Positions 53,901-63,905 of a stretch of 64,000 nt of DNA are shown in pieces. Under the pieces are notes generated by a model. That model saw nothing but the letters and a program-made list of their open reading frames with translations, did not search any database and had not been told where the DNA came from. The stretch lies in NCBI RefSeq assembly GCF_014204515.1, contig NZ_JACHLI010000005.1:252660-316659 (forward strand), given 5' to 3'. This DNA comes from Pseudomonas nitroreducens (GTDB lineage: Bacteria > Pseudomonadota > Gammaproteobacteria > Pseudomonadales > Pseudomonadaceae). The position numbers were made by a program, and so were the translations under genes. Every line of letters begins with the position of its first letter. Position 1 is the first letter of the stretch.

Positions 53901-54902
53901 TTACCGGTGGGTGAGGACGCTTCGCGAATCCGGCTTGGCGAAGTGCCGTACCTGGATCTGAAAGCCATTACGTAAACCGATGTAAACACTTTCGCCGGAC
54001 GCGAGCCCGGCGGCGTCGGCCCAGAGGGCCAGGTCTTCCTGTTCGAACCCCAGCCAGAGGTCCCCGCAGGCTTCGCGGGCCCAGCTCTGGTCGTGGCTGC
54101 AGAGTTCGGTCACCAGCAGGCTGCCACCGGGTTTCACCAGGTGGGCCAGCTGCTTCACGGCCTCCGCGGGTGCAGCGAAGTGGTGCAGCACCATGTTCAG
54201 CACCACGCAGTCGGCCGCGTCGTCAACGTCCTGCAGGGCGTCGCCCAGCCGCAGCCGGACGTTGTTCAAGCCTTCGCTGGCGCAGCGCTGGCGAGCCATG
54301 TCGAGCATGGTCTGGCTATTGTCCAGCGCTGTCACCTGAGCGAAACGCCGGGCCAGCTCGGGGAGGAATCCACCGTCGCCGGGGCCGACTTCCAGCGCCG
54401 TGGCGCCGGGGGCGAAGCTCAGTGCATCGAGCAGCGCCAGCACGCTTTCGCGGTATTGCGGCAGTCCTGCGATCAGGTCCTGGGTCGCCTGGAACTTCTC
54501 CGCGCTGCGGGCGAAGAAGTCACGGCTGACGGCGGCGCGCTGGGCGTGCACGCCATCGACGCGGGCGCTGACGTCATCGGCCAGCGCCAGTTCATCCACT
54601 TCTTCGAGCAGCGCCCCATGCAGCGCGCCACCCAGGCTCTCGCCCTGGGGCAGGGCGCGGCGATAGAAGATCGCGTTGCCTTCGCGCCGCGTGGCCACCA
54701 GGCCGGCCTGGGCCAGCACCTTGAGGTGGTGGCTCATGCCCGACTGGCGCACGCCGAAGATATGCGCCAGTTCCAGCACGCCGAACGAATCGTTGGCCAG
54801 CACCCGCAGCACATTCAGCCGCAGCGGATCACCGCCGGCCTTGCACAGGGCAGCCAGCTGGTCGCAATCGTCGTGGCGGATTTCGGGCAGGCGCAGACTC
54901 AT
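53901..54902 (-). CDS. ArsR-family regulator fused to a SAM methyltransferase domain (SahR-like)
   Basis: A 333-residue fusion. Residues 15-85 form an ArsR winged helix (KAGGDPLRLNVLRVLA, FGVRQSGMSHHLKVLAQAGLV). Residues about 125-333 form a class I methyltransferase fold with motif I ALEVGPGDGGFLPEL (169-183) and ALDNSQTMLDMA. It lacks metal-sensing ArsR cysteines. SahR regulators of Proteobacteria have this make-up and sense SAH or SAM to control methyl-cycle genes; metK immediately downstream supports that role. A perfect 18-bp palindrome lies in its promoter. Confidence 0.85.
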   Translation of the reverse strand: MSLRLPEIRHDDCDQLAALCKAGGDPLRLNVLRVLANDSFGVLELAHIFGVRQSGMSHHLKVLAQAGLVATRREGNAIFYRRALPQGESLGGALHGALLEEVDELALADDVSARVDGVHAQRAAVSRDFFARSAEKFQATQDLIAGLPQYRESVLALLDALSFAPGATALEVGPGDGGFLPELARRFAQVTALDNSQTMLDMARQRCASEGLNNVRLRLGDALQDVDDAADCVVLNMVLHHFAAPAEAVKQLAHLVKPGGSLLVTELCSHDQSWAREACGDLWLGFEQEDLALWADAAGLASGESVYIGLRNGFQIQVRHFAKPDSRSVLTHR

Positions 54903-54946
54903 AGGTCGCGCAGTCTAGTCGCGGGGTCCGGGGTGGGCAATAGCTG

Positions 54947-54964
54947 TATCAAAAAGTTTTGATA
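54947..54964. promoter_or_regulatory. 18-bp palindromic operator of the ArsR-metK operon
   Basis: TATCAAAA-AG-TTTTGATA is a perfect inverted repeat centred 54 bases upstream of the ArsR-type start, in an AT-rich patch of an otherwise GC-rich region. It is likely bound by the ArsR-methyltransferase protein itself. Confidence 0.7.
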
Positions 54965-54977
54965 TTGGAGACGAAAG

Positions 54978-55067
54978 GCAGCTAAGGGCAGCTTCAGGCG
55001 GCAGGCTGCAGGCGACAGGCAGTCGTCGGGGCAAGCACTGTCGCCTGCCGCCTGTAGCCTGCAGCCC
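54978..55067. repeat. Palindromic repeat upstream of tktA
   Basis: CAGGCGGCAGGCTGCAGGCGACAG on the left faces CTGTCGCCTGCCGCCTG and GTAGCCTGCAG on the right. It is an extragenic inverted repeat between the divergent ArsR-metK and tktA promoters. Confidence 0.65.
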
Positions 55068-55162
55068 GATTATCATTGCCCCGCGGGGCCCGGCTGGGCG
55101 AAAATACCGGCCTTTTTTCATTCCCTTCGATCTTTCGAAGCAGCCCCCGCAGGAGATCAGCG

Positions 55163-57160
<1,998 letters not shown>

Positions 57161-57173
57161 CGAGCGCCTGAAC

Positions 57174-57198
57174 CTGCCGGGGCGCCAAGCCCCGGCAG
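57174..57198 (+). other. Hairpin between tktA and epd
   Basis: A perfect 10-bp stem CTGCCGGGGC / GCCCCGGCAG with a GCCAA loop. It has no T run, so it is more likely an mRNA-processing or stabilising hairpin than a terminator. Confidence 0.5.
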
Positions 57199-57217
57199 CG
57201 ATCACCAAGGGATAACA

Positions 57218-58264
57218 ATGTCCAAGCGCCCTTACCGAGTTGCCCTCAACGGCTACGGCCGCATCGGCCGCTGCGTGTTCCGTGCCCTGCACGAACGCGG
57301 CGCCAAGGCTGATTTCTCCATCGTCGCGCTGAACGACCTGGCGGACCTGGCCAGCCTGGAATACCTGACCCGCTTCGACTCCACCCACGGCCGCTTCCCC
57401 GGCGAGGTGAGCGTGTCCGACGGCTGCCTGCATGTCGGCGGCGACTGCGTGAAGGTGTTCCGCGAAGCCGAGCCCGAGGCGATCGACTGGCGCGCCCTGG
57501 ACGTCGACCTGGTGCTGGAATGCTCCGGCGTCTACAACACCCGCGCCGATGGCGAGCGCTTCCTCGGCGCCGGTGCGCCGCGGGTGCTGTTCTCCCAGCC
57601 GATGGCCAGCGAGGTGGATATCGACGCCACCGTGGTCTTCGGCATCAACCAGCAGGGCCTCTCCGGCGCCGAGCTGCTGGTGTCCAACGCATCGTGCACC
57701 ACCAACTGCAGCGTGCCGCTGCTCAAGCTGCTGAACGAGGCCGTGGGCATCGAGTACGTCTCGATCACCACCATCCACTCGGCGATGAACGACCAGCCGG
57801 TGATCGACGCCTACCACCACGAAGACCTGCGCCGTACGCGCTCGGCCTTCCAGTCGGTGATCCCGGTATCCACCGGGCTGGCCCGTGGCATCGAGCGCCT
57901 GCTGCCGGAACTCGCCGGGCGAATCCAGGCCAAAGCCATTCGGGTGCCGACGGTGAACGTCTCGGCCCTGGACATCACCCTGCAGGTCTCCCGCGATACA
58001 TCCGCCGAGGAGATCAACCGCGTGCTGCGCCAGGCCGCCAGCGAAGGCCCGCTCAAAGGGCTGCTGGCGTACACCGAGCTGCCCCACGCCAGCTGCGATT
58101 TCAACCATGATCCGCACTCGGCCATCGTCGATGGCAGCCAGACCCGCGTTTCCGGCCCCCGCCTGGTGAACGTGCTGGCCTGGTTCGACAACGAGTGGGG
58201 GTTCGCCAACCGCATGCTCGACACCGCAGGGCATTTCCTGCGGGTCGCCGCTACCGAACGTTAA
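57218..58264 (+). CDS. epd: D-erythrose-4-phosphate dehydrogenase
   Basis: A 348-residue GAPDH-family enzyme. NAD site YGRIGRCVFR; catalytic Cys in VSNASCTTNCSVPLLKLLNE with His in IHSAM. The sequence AMNDQPVIDAYH replaces the GAPDH-type region, and the position between tktA and pgk is that of epd/gapB in many Proteobacteria. Epd oxidises erythrose-4-phosphate to 4-phosphoerythronate on the way to pyridoxal phosphate. A role as a second GAPDH cannot be excluded from sequence. Confidence 0.9.
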   Translation: MSKRPYRVALNGYGRIGRCVFRALHERGAKADFSIVALNDLADLASLEYLTRFDSTHGRFPGEVSVSDGCLHVGGDCVKVFREAEPEAIDWRALDVDLVLECSGVYNTRADGERFLGAGAPRVLFSQPMASEVDIDATVVFGINQQGLSGAELLVSNASCTTNCSVPLLKLLNEAVGIEYVSITTIHSAMNDQPVIDAYHHEDLRRTRSAFQSVIPVSTGLARGIERLLPELAGRIQAKAIRVPTVNVSALDITLQVSRDTSAEEINRVLRQAASEGPLKGLLAYTELPHASCDFNHDPHSAIVDGSQTRVSGPRLVNVLAWFDNEWGFANRMLDTAGHFLRVAATER

Positions 58265-58292
58265 TCAAACAGCCCCAACAGGACTGACTGTC

Positions 58293-59456
58293 ATGACCGT
58301 GTTGAAGATGACCGACCTCGACCTCCAAGGTAAGCGCGTACTGATCCGCGAAGACCTCAACGTTCCGGTGAAGGACGGTGTGGTCAAGAGCGACGCGCGC
58401 ATCCTGGCCTCGCTGCCGACCATCAAGCTGGCCCTGGAGAAGGGCGCGGCGGTGATGGTCTGCTCGCACCTGGGCCGCCCGACCGAAGGCGAGTTCTCCG
58501 CAGAGAACAGCCTGCAGCCGGTCGCCGACTACCTGTCCAAGGCCCTGGGCCGCGCCGTGCCGCTGGTCAAGGACTACCTGGGCGGCGTCGAAGTGAAACC
58601 CGGTGAAGTCGTGCTGTTCGAGAACGTGCGCTTCAACAAGGGCGAGAAGAAGAACGCCGACGAGCTGGCCCAGCAATACGCCGCCCTGTGCGACGTGTTC
58701 GTCATGGACGCCTTCGGCACCGCCCACCGCGCCGAAGGCTCGACCCACGGCGTGGCCAAGTTCGCCAAGGTTGCTGCGGCTGGCCCGCTGCTGGCTGCCG
58801 AGCTGGAAGCTCTGGGCAAGGCCCTGGGCAACCCGGCCCGGCCGATGGCGGCCATCGTCGCCGGCTCCAAGGTGTCGACCAAGCTCGACGTACTGAACAG
58901 CCTGGCGCTGATCTGCGACCAGCTGATCGTCGGCGGCGGCATCGCCAATACCTTCCTCGCCGCGGCGGGCCACAAGGTCGGCAAGTCGCTGTACGAAGCC
59001 GATCTGGTAGACACTGCCAAGGCCATCGCCGCCAAGGTCAGCGTGCCGCTGCCGGTGGACGTGGTGGTGGCCAAGGAATTCGCCGAGACCGCCGTCGCCA
59101 CCGTCAAGGACATCGCTGACGTGGCCGACGACGACATGATCCTGGACATCGGTCCGAAGACTGCTGCCCAGTTTGCCGAGCTGCTCAAGACTTCCAAGAC
59201 CATCCTGTGGAACGGCCCGGTCGGCGTGTTCGAGTTCGACCAGTTCGGCGAAGGCACCAAAACCCTGGCCAAGGCCATCGCCGAAGGTTCCGCCTTCAGC
59301 ATCGCCGGCGGTGGCGACACCCTGGCAGCCATCGACAAGTACGGCATCGGCGAGCAGATCTCCTACATTTCCACCGGTGGTGGCGCCTTCCTCGAGTTCG
59401 TCGAGGGCAAGGTCCTGCCGGCCGTGGAAGTGCTGGAACAGCGCGCCAAGGCCTGA
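58293..59456 (+). CDS. pgk: Phosphoglycerate kinase
   Basis: A 387-residue Pgk, full length. It has the N-terminal LREDLNVPVKDG substrate loop, the SHLGRPTEGE motif, VMDAFGTAHRAEGST, the hinge region, and GGGDTLAAIDKYG of the nucleotide-binding lobe. It acts in glycolysis/gluconeogenesis next to Epd and Fba. GACTGTC precedes ATG 58293; the gap to epd is 28 bases. Confidence 0.97.
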   Translation: MTVLKMTDLDLQGKRVLIREDLNVPVKDGVVKSDARILASLPTIKLALEKGAAVMVCSHLGRPTEGEFSAENSLQPVADYLSKALGRAVPLVKDYLGGVEVKPGEVVLFENVRFNKGEKKNADELAQQYAALCDVFVMDAFGTAHRAEGSTHGVAKFAKVAAAGPLLAAELEALGKALGNPARPMAAIVAGSKVSTKLDVLNSLALICDQLIVGGGIANTFLAAAGHKVGKSLYEADLVDTAKAIAAKVSVPLPVDVVVAKEFAETAVATVKDIADVADDDMILDIGPKTAAQFAELLKTSKTILWNGPVGVFEFDQFGEGTKTLAKAIAEGSAFSIAGGGDTLAAIDKYGIGEQISYISTGGGAFLEFVEGKVLPAVEVLEQRAKA

Positions 59457-59541
59457 TCCTCGGCAGCGCGGGCGACAGTAAAGCAAACCTCTGCGGCATC
59501 CCCGGGTCACAAACCTTGTACGGATGCCAAGGAGAAAGGTC

Positions 59542-59736
59542 ATGCGAGCTGTCACCCCTGTGCTGTCGTTTTGTCTGGTCCTGGTGGGTTGCACCGGCAG
59601 CGGTGGTTCCCCCAGTACCTGTGAAGTGATGAGCCCTCCCGCGGTCATGGTCCCTTCGGACCAGAACCGCGAGCGGGTGGAAAGCCAGAGCAGCGGCGAT
59701 CCGACCCCCGACCAGAAGCCGGTGAACTGCCCCTGA
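59542..59736 (+). CDS. Small lipoprotein, unknown
   Basis: A 64-residue protein with a lipobox (FCLVLVGC, Cys17), GGAGAAAGG Shine-Dalgarno and a short polar body (GSGGSPSTCEVMSPP...PDQKPVNCP) containing two further cysteines that could pair. No known function. It lies 85 bases after pgk in the same orientation. Confidence 0.7.
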   Translation: MRAVTPVLSFCLVLVGCTGSGGSPSTCEVMSPPAVMVPSDQNRERVESQSSGDPTPDQKPVNCP

Positions 59737-59878
59737 GGCAGAGCCCTGGCGGCAGGGATCACGATCTGACGGTAGCGCCGGCGCCTACGCGCAGGCGGTA
59801 CTGGCGTTCCGGCGGCGGGACGGGCAATCTGGCGCATTGGATATCCGGCGGCGCGTCCGCCCGAAGGAGAGTCGCCCG

Positions 59879-60214
59879 ATGCTGCGTTATCTCGTCCCGG
59901 CCCTGGCGCTCTCGCTGGTGGCGGGCTGTTCCAGCCACTCGACCAGCGGCCAGTCCGCGGCGGCGGGCGGCTGGGTCCACTGGGTCTGCGACAGCAGGGC
60001 CGAGGTGCAGTGGCGCTATGTCGACCCGAGCAAGGCAGTAGTCGACCTGAAACTGGGCGAAGACGACGTGGTGCACCACCTGGAAGAGGAACCCGGCGGC
60101 TCCGGCGCTTTCTATAGCGACGGGCTGATCGGCCTGAGCATCAAAGGCGACCAGGGCCTGGTCTACTGGGTCGAGAGCAACGACCTGATCGGCCGTGGTT
60201 GCAAGGCGCCCTGA
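59879..60214 (+). CDS. MliC-like lipoprotein (C-type lysozyme inhibitor family)
   Basis: A 111-residue lipoprotein (LVAGC, Cys17). The mature part follows the MliC/PliC pattern: WVCDSRAEVQWRYVD, a beta-rich middle, GSGAFYSDGLIGLSIKGDQGLVYW, and a final Cys near the C-terminus (IGRGCKAP) able to bond with the first. MliC proteins protect the envelope by blocking host lysozyme. The family call is from pattern only and the conserved Ser/Lys loop residues should be aligned before trusting inhibition. Confidence 0.65.
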   Translation: MLRYLVPALALSLVAGCSSHSTSGQSAAAGGWVHWVCDSRAEVQWRYVDPSKAVVDLKLGEDDVVHHLEEEPGGSGAFYSDGLIGLSIKGDQGLVYWVESNDLIGRGCKAP

Positions 60215-60334
60215 GCGCCGACCGTCCGGCCCGTGCCGGAAGACTTGAACACGGCCTGCCCCTGCGGCAGGCTTCCAAACATGTAGTTAAGGGGCTCGTT
60301 CGACCGAGCCTGACTTCTGGGAGAAGCGAAGACC

Positions 60335-61399
60335 ATGGCACTCATCAGCATGCGCCAAATGCTGGACCACGCCGCCGAGTTCGGCTACGGCGTACCGGCT
60401 TTCAACGTCAACAACCTCGAGCAGATGCGCGCCATCATGGAAGCGGCCGACAAGACCGATTCCCCGGTGATCGTGCAGGCCTCCGCTGGTGCCCGCAAAT
60501 ACGCCGGCGCGCCCTTCCTGCGCCACCTGATCCTCGCGGCCATCGAAGAATTCCCGCACATCCCGGTGTGCATGCACCAGGACCACGGGACCAGCCCTGA
60601 CGTCTGCCAGCGTTCCATCCAGCTGGGCTTCTCCTCGGTGATGATGGACGGCTCGCTGAAAGAAGACGGCAAGACCCCGGCCGACTACGACTACAACGTC
60701 CGCGTCACCCAGCAGACCGTGGCCTTCGCCCACGCCTGCGGCGTATCCGTGGAAGGTGAGCTGGGCTGCCTGGGCTCCCTGGAAACCGGCATGGCCGGCG
60801 AGGAAGACGGCGTTGGCGCGGAAGGCGTGCTGGACCACAGCCAGCTGCTGACCGACCCGGAAGAGGCCGCCGACTTCGTCAAGAAGACCCAGGTCGATGC
60901 CCTGGCCATCGCTATCGGCACCAGCCACGGCGCCTACAAGTTCACCAAGCCGCCGACCGGCGACGTGCTCTCCATCGAGCGCATCAAGGAAATCCACAAG
61001 CGCATCCCCAACACCCACCTGGTGATGCACGGGTCCTCCTCGGTACCGCAGGAGTGGCTGAAGGTGATCAACGAGTTCGGCGGCGACATCAAGGAAACCT
61101 ACGGCGTGCCGGTCGAGGAAATCGTCGAAGGCATCAAGCACGGCGTGCGCAAGGTCAACATCGACACCGACCTGCGCCTGGCCTCCACCGGTGCCATCCG
61201 CCGCATGATGGCCGAGCAGCCGAGCGAGTTCGACCCGCGCAAGTTCTTCGCCAAGACCATCGTCGCCATGCGTGATATCTGCATCGCCCGCTACGAAGCC
61301 TTCGGCACCGCCGGCCATGCCTCCAAGATCAAGCCGATCTCCCTGGAAGGCATGTTCCAGCGTTACGCCAAGGGTGAGCTGATCGCCAAGGTCAACTGA
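60335..61399 (+). CDS. fba: Fructose-bisphosphate aldolase, class II
   Basis: A 354-residue zinc-dependent aldolase of the Calvin-cycle type (CbbA-like). Zinc and substrate motifs: VCMHQDHGTSPDVCQ, GVSVEGELGCLGSLE, TSHGAYKF, LVMHGSSSVPQEW and GVRKVNIDTDLRLA. It is the last enzyme gene of the sugar-phosphate cluster and is followed by a strong terminator. Confidence 0.96.
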   Translation: MALISMRQMLDHAAEFGYGVPAFNVNNLEQMRAIMEAADKTDSPVIVQASAGARKYAGAPFLRHLILAAIEEFPHIPVCMHQDHGTSPDVCQRSIQLGFSSVMMDGSLKEDGKTPADYDYNVRVTQQTVAFAHACGVSVEGELGCLGSLETGMAGEEDGVGAEGVLDHSQLLTDPEEAADFVKKTQVDALAIAIGTSHGAYKFTKPPTGDVLSIERIKEIHKRIPNTHLVMHGSSSVPQEWLKVINEFGGDIKETYGVPVEEIVEGIKHGVRKVNIDTDLRLASTGAIRRMMAEQPSEFDPRKFFAKTIVAMRDICIARYEAFGTAGHASKIKPISLEGMFQRYAKGELIAKVN

Positions 61400-61422
61400 T
61401 CCGCGCTGTTTCGATAGTGCCG

Positions 61423-61448
61423 AAGAGCCCCGCCCTGCGGGGCTCTTT
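61423..61448 (+). terminator. Intrinsic terminator of fba
   Basis: AAGAGCCCCGC-CCT-GCGGGGCTCTT, then TCG. It is a strong stem 24 bases after the fba stop. Confidence 0.9.
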
Positions 61449-61470
61449 CGTATCCGCCAGAAGGAAGTCG

Positions 61471-61905
61471 ATGATGCTGCGCGCGTTGTTTTCCGTGTTG
61501 TTACTGATGCTGCTGGCCGGCTGCTCGTTGCGTTCGGCGCAGCCTTCGGCGCCGCCGCCCAGACCGCCGGTGGACCTGCCCGTGGATGCGCAGAACTGCC
61601 TGAGCCACGAAGAGTGCACGTTGAAGACCTCGCGCACCCTGCTGTTCGTCTTCGATTACGCCGAGGCCGGCGCAGCCCTGGTGGAGAACGAAAACCGCGT
61701 ACTGAGCACGCCGGAAAAGGCGCCGAAGAAGGGCTGGCCGGCGATCCGCATCCAGTTGGCCGATCCGGACGGTGGTCGCTTCGAGTTTTCCAGCGAATGC
61801 CGGCAGAAGCGCTGCCGCGTCAAGGAAGCGCGGCTGCTCAGCTGCTACCGTGCTTATCTGGATGGAACGACCACTCTCGACGGCAAGGCCTGCCGGTTCC
61901 GCTGA
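61471..61905 (+). CDS. Lipoprotein, unknown
   Basis: A 144-residue protein with a lipobox (LLMLLAGC, Cys18), a Pro-rich spacer (PSAPPPRPPVDLP) and a compact domain containing five cysteines (NCLSHEECTLK, SSECRQKRCRVK, LLSCYRAYL, KACRFR). No family recognised. AGAAGGAAG precedes ATG 61471. It follows the fba terminator and precedes the methyltransferase by 37 bases. Confidence 0.75.
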   Translation: MMLRALFSVLLLMLLAGCSLRSAQPSAPPPRPPVDLPVDAQNCLSHEECTLKTSRTLLFVFDYAEAGAALVENENRVLSTPEKAPKKGWPAIRIQLADPDGGRFEFSSECRQKRCRVKEARLLSCYRAYLDGTTTLDGKACRFR

Positions 61906-61942
61906 GCACGGGTGCTCGGGCCGGACGGGCTCTGGAGGCACG

Positions 61943-62713
61943 ATGACGGATGTACATGGCAGTGCGCAGGAGGGTTTCTCCCGCGAGGCGAAAACCTACG
62001 CCCTGGGGCGCCCGGACTATCCGGACGAGCTGTTGGGCTGGCTCGGCGAGGAGCTGGCGATCGGCGCCGGCAAGGAAGTCGTCGATCTCGGCGCGGGCAC
62101 CGGGAAGTTCACTTCACTGTTGTTGCGCACCGGTGCGCAGGTCACCGCCATCGAGCCGGTGGCGGCGATGCGTGAGCAATTGAGCGAGAAGCTTCCCGCC
62201 GTGAAGGTCCTGCAGGGCACCGCCCAGGCCATGCCGCTGGCGGCGGAAAGCGTCGATGCGCTGACCTGTGCCCAGGCCTTCCACTGGTTCGCCGACGGGC
62301 GCGCGCTGGAGGAGATCCATCGCGTCCTGCGGCCCGGTGGCCACCTCGGGCTGGTGTGGAATGTGCGCGACGAGCGGGTCGACTGGGTTGCCCAGGTCTC
62401 GCGCATCCTCGAGCGCTACGAAGGCAGCACGCCGCGCTTCCATACCGGGCAGTGGCGCCGCGCCTTTGCCGGTGCGCGCTTCGAGGACTTGCGCCTGCGC
62501 GAGTTCAGCTACCAGCATGTGGGGCCGGCGGAGCAGGTCATCATCGCGCGCACGTTGTCGGTGAGCTTCATCGCGGCGCTGCCCGAGGAGCAGAAGCAGC
62601 GGGTCGCCGATCAGCTGCGGGAGCTGATCGACTCGCACCCTGAGCTCAAGGGGCGCAGCGAGATCGCCTTCCCCTATCGCACCGAGGCCTACAGCACCCG
62701 CGCGCTGGCCTGA
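61943..62713 (+). CDS. Class I SAM-dependent methyltransferase
   Basis: A 256-residue Methyltransf_11-type protein. Motif I is VVDLGAGTGKFTSLLL; FHWFADGRALEEIHRVLRPGGHLGLVWN is the motif III-IV region typical of the group related to trans-aconitate or polyketide methyltransferases. Substrate unknown. The start ATG 61943 has GGAGG upstream; the longer frame inside the lipoprotein gene is rejected. Confidence 0.85.
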   Translation: MTDVHGSAQEGFSREAKTYALGRPDYPDELLGWLGEELAIGAGKEVVDLGAGTGKFTSLLLRTGAQVTAIEPVAAMREQLSEKLPAVKVLQGTAQAMPLAAESVDALTCAQAFHWFADGRALEEIHRVLRPGGHLGLVWNVRDERVDWVAQVSRILERYEGSTPRFHTGQWRRAFAGARFEDLRLREFSYQHVGPAEQVIIARTLSVSFIAALPEEQKQRVADQLRELIDSHPELKGRSEIAFPYRTEAYSTRALA

Positions 62714-62762
62714 GCGGAGAATGCGCTAGACTGGCGGTCGTTTCTGTCGCCAGTCGTTGCCC

Positions 62763-63257
62763 ATGTCGCCGCTTCGCTATCTCCAGGCCTATCCGCCCCA
62801 ACTCCAGGACCAGGTGCGCCAGCTCATCGAGCAGGACCGCCTCGGCGAATACCTGGAGCGCCGTTATCCCGGCCGCCACGACGTGCAGAGCGACAAGGCG
62901 CTGTATGGCTACGCCATGGACCTCAAGCAGCAGTACATGCGCACCGCGCCGGCGGTGGACAAGGTGCTCTACGACAACAAGCTGGATGTGGTGCAGCGCG
63001 CGCTGGGGCTGAACACGGCGATTTCCCGCGTGCAGGGTGGCAAGCTCAAGGCGAAGAAGGAAATCCGCGTCGCCTCGCTGTTCAAGGACGCCGCGCCCGA
63101 GTTCCTGCAGATGATCGTCGTCCATGAACTGGCGCACCTGAAGGAGCGCGACCACAGCAAGGCCTTCTACCAGCTCTGCGAACACATGCTGCCCAGCTAT
63201 CACCAGCTGGAGTTCGACCTGCGCGTCTACCTGACCTGGCGCGATCTGCCGCGCTAG
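62763..63257 (+). CDS. YgjP-like metal-dependent hydrolase
   Basis: A 164-residue WLM/DUF45-type protein with the zinc motif VVHELAHLKERDHSKAFYQLCEHMLP (HExxH and a third His six residues on). YgjP relatives have been called M48-like peptidases and, in some databases, UTP pyrophosphatases; neither activity is proven. I take ATG 62763 rather than the TTG six bases earlier. Its stop overlaps the next, convergent stop (CTAG). Confidence 0.85.
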   Translation: MSPLRYLQAYPPQLQDQVRQLIEQDRLGEYLERRYPGRHDVQSDKALYGYAMDLKQQYMRTAPAVDKVLYDNKLDVVQRALGLNTAISRVQGGKLKAKKEIRVASLFKDAAPEFLQMIVVHELAHLKERDHSKAFYQLCEHMLPSYHQLEFDLRVYLTWRDLPR

Positions 63258-63718
63258 TACAGGCGCGCCAGATAGAACAGTCCCATCCCCCAGGGCAGCA
63301 GCAGGATGTATCCCAGGTAGCGCAGGAGCTTCCGTCCGGCGTTGTCCCGCCTGCCGACCCAGGCAATTGCCGCCAGCACCAGCCCATAGAGCGCCAGGAT
63401 GACCAGCAGGTAGCGGTACTGCTCGGGCGTGGGCGAGACAAGGGCGAGCGGGGCATGCGTGAGATGCCAGGCACAGAGGGCCAGGGCAGGAACCGGCAGC
63501 GCCAGGGCGGCGATCGTGCGGCCATTCAGGCGCAGCAGGAAGGCAATCAGCAGGGTGAACAGGCCGGCGCTGCCGATCAGCGCCGAGAACAGCTGGCTCA
63601 CCAGGACGATATCGGCGGCTGGCTCCAGTGAACGAGGCTCGGCCAGCAGGCTCAGCAGCGGCGCGCCAAGCAGCACGGCGAGCAGACAGAACATCCAGCC
63701 AAGCAGGGTGCGCAGCAT
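63254..63718 (-). CDS. Small membrane protein, unknown
   Basis: A 154-residue protein with about four to five transmembrane helices (LLGWMFCLLAVLLGAPLLSLL, LFSALIGSAGLFTLLIAFLL, ALALPVPALALCAW, LLVILALYGLVLAAIAWVG, YILLLPWGMGLFYLARLY). No family recognised. The promoter would be in the AT-richer stretch at 63800-63860. Confidence 0.7.
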   Translation of the reverse strand: MLRTLLGWMFCLLAVLLGAPLLSLLAEPRSLEPAADIVLVSQLFSALIGSAGLFTLLIAFLLRLNGRTIAALALPVPALALCAWHLTHAPLALVSPTPEQYRYLLVILALYGLVLAAIAWVGRRDNAGRKLLRYLGYILLLPWGMGLFYLARLY

Positions 63719-63905
63719 GGGCAGGTCCCGGAGAAGTTGCCGCGGGAAGCCCCGGACGCGCCGGATGGGGTCGGTCGCCTGGGGTTGTTCACCGCCGCAA
63801 AGGTGAGATTAATCAAGGATTTGGCTAAATGCCATGATTTTATTGGAATCATTCTCGGCTTTTGCGGTCGCGCTGCGCCCCGCGCCATGAAAAAAGCCCC
63901 TCGGT
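63719..63905. other. Intergenic stretch with a half-terminator at the IS boundary
   Basis: An AT-rich segment (63805-63860) suitable for a promoter precedes AAAAAAGCCCC at 63890-63900, the usual left arm of an intrinsic terminator. The expected right arm GGGGCTTTTTT is missing because the insertion sequence starts a few bases later. Confidence 0.5.
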
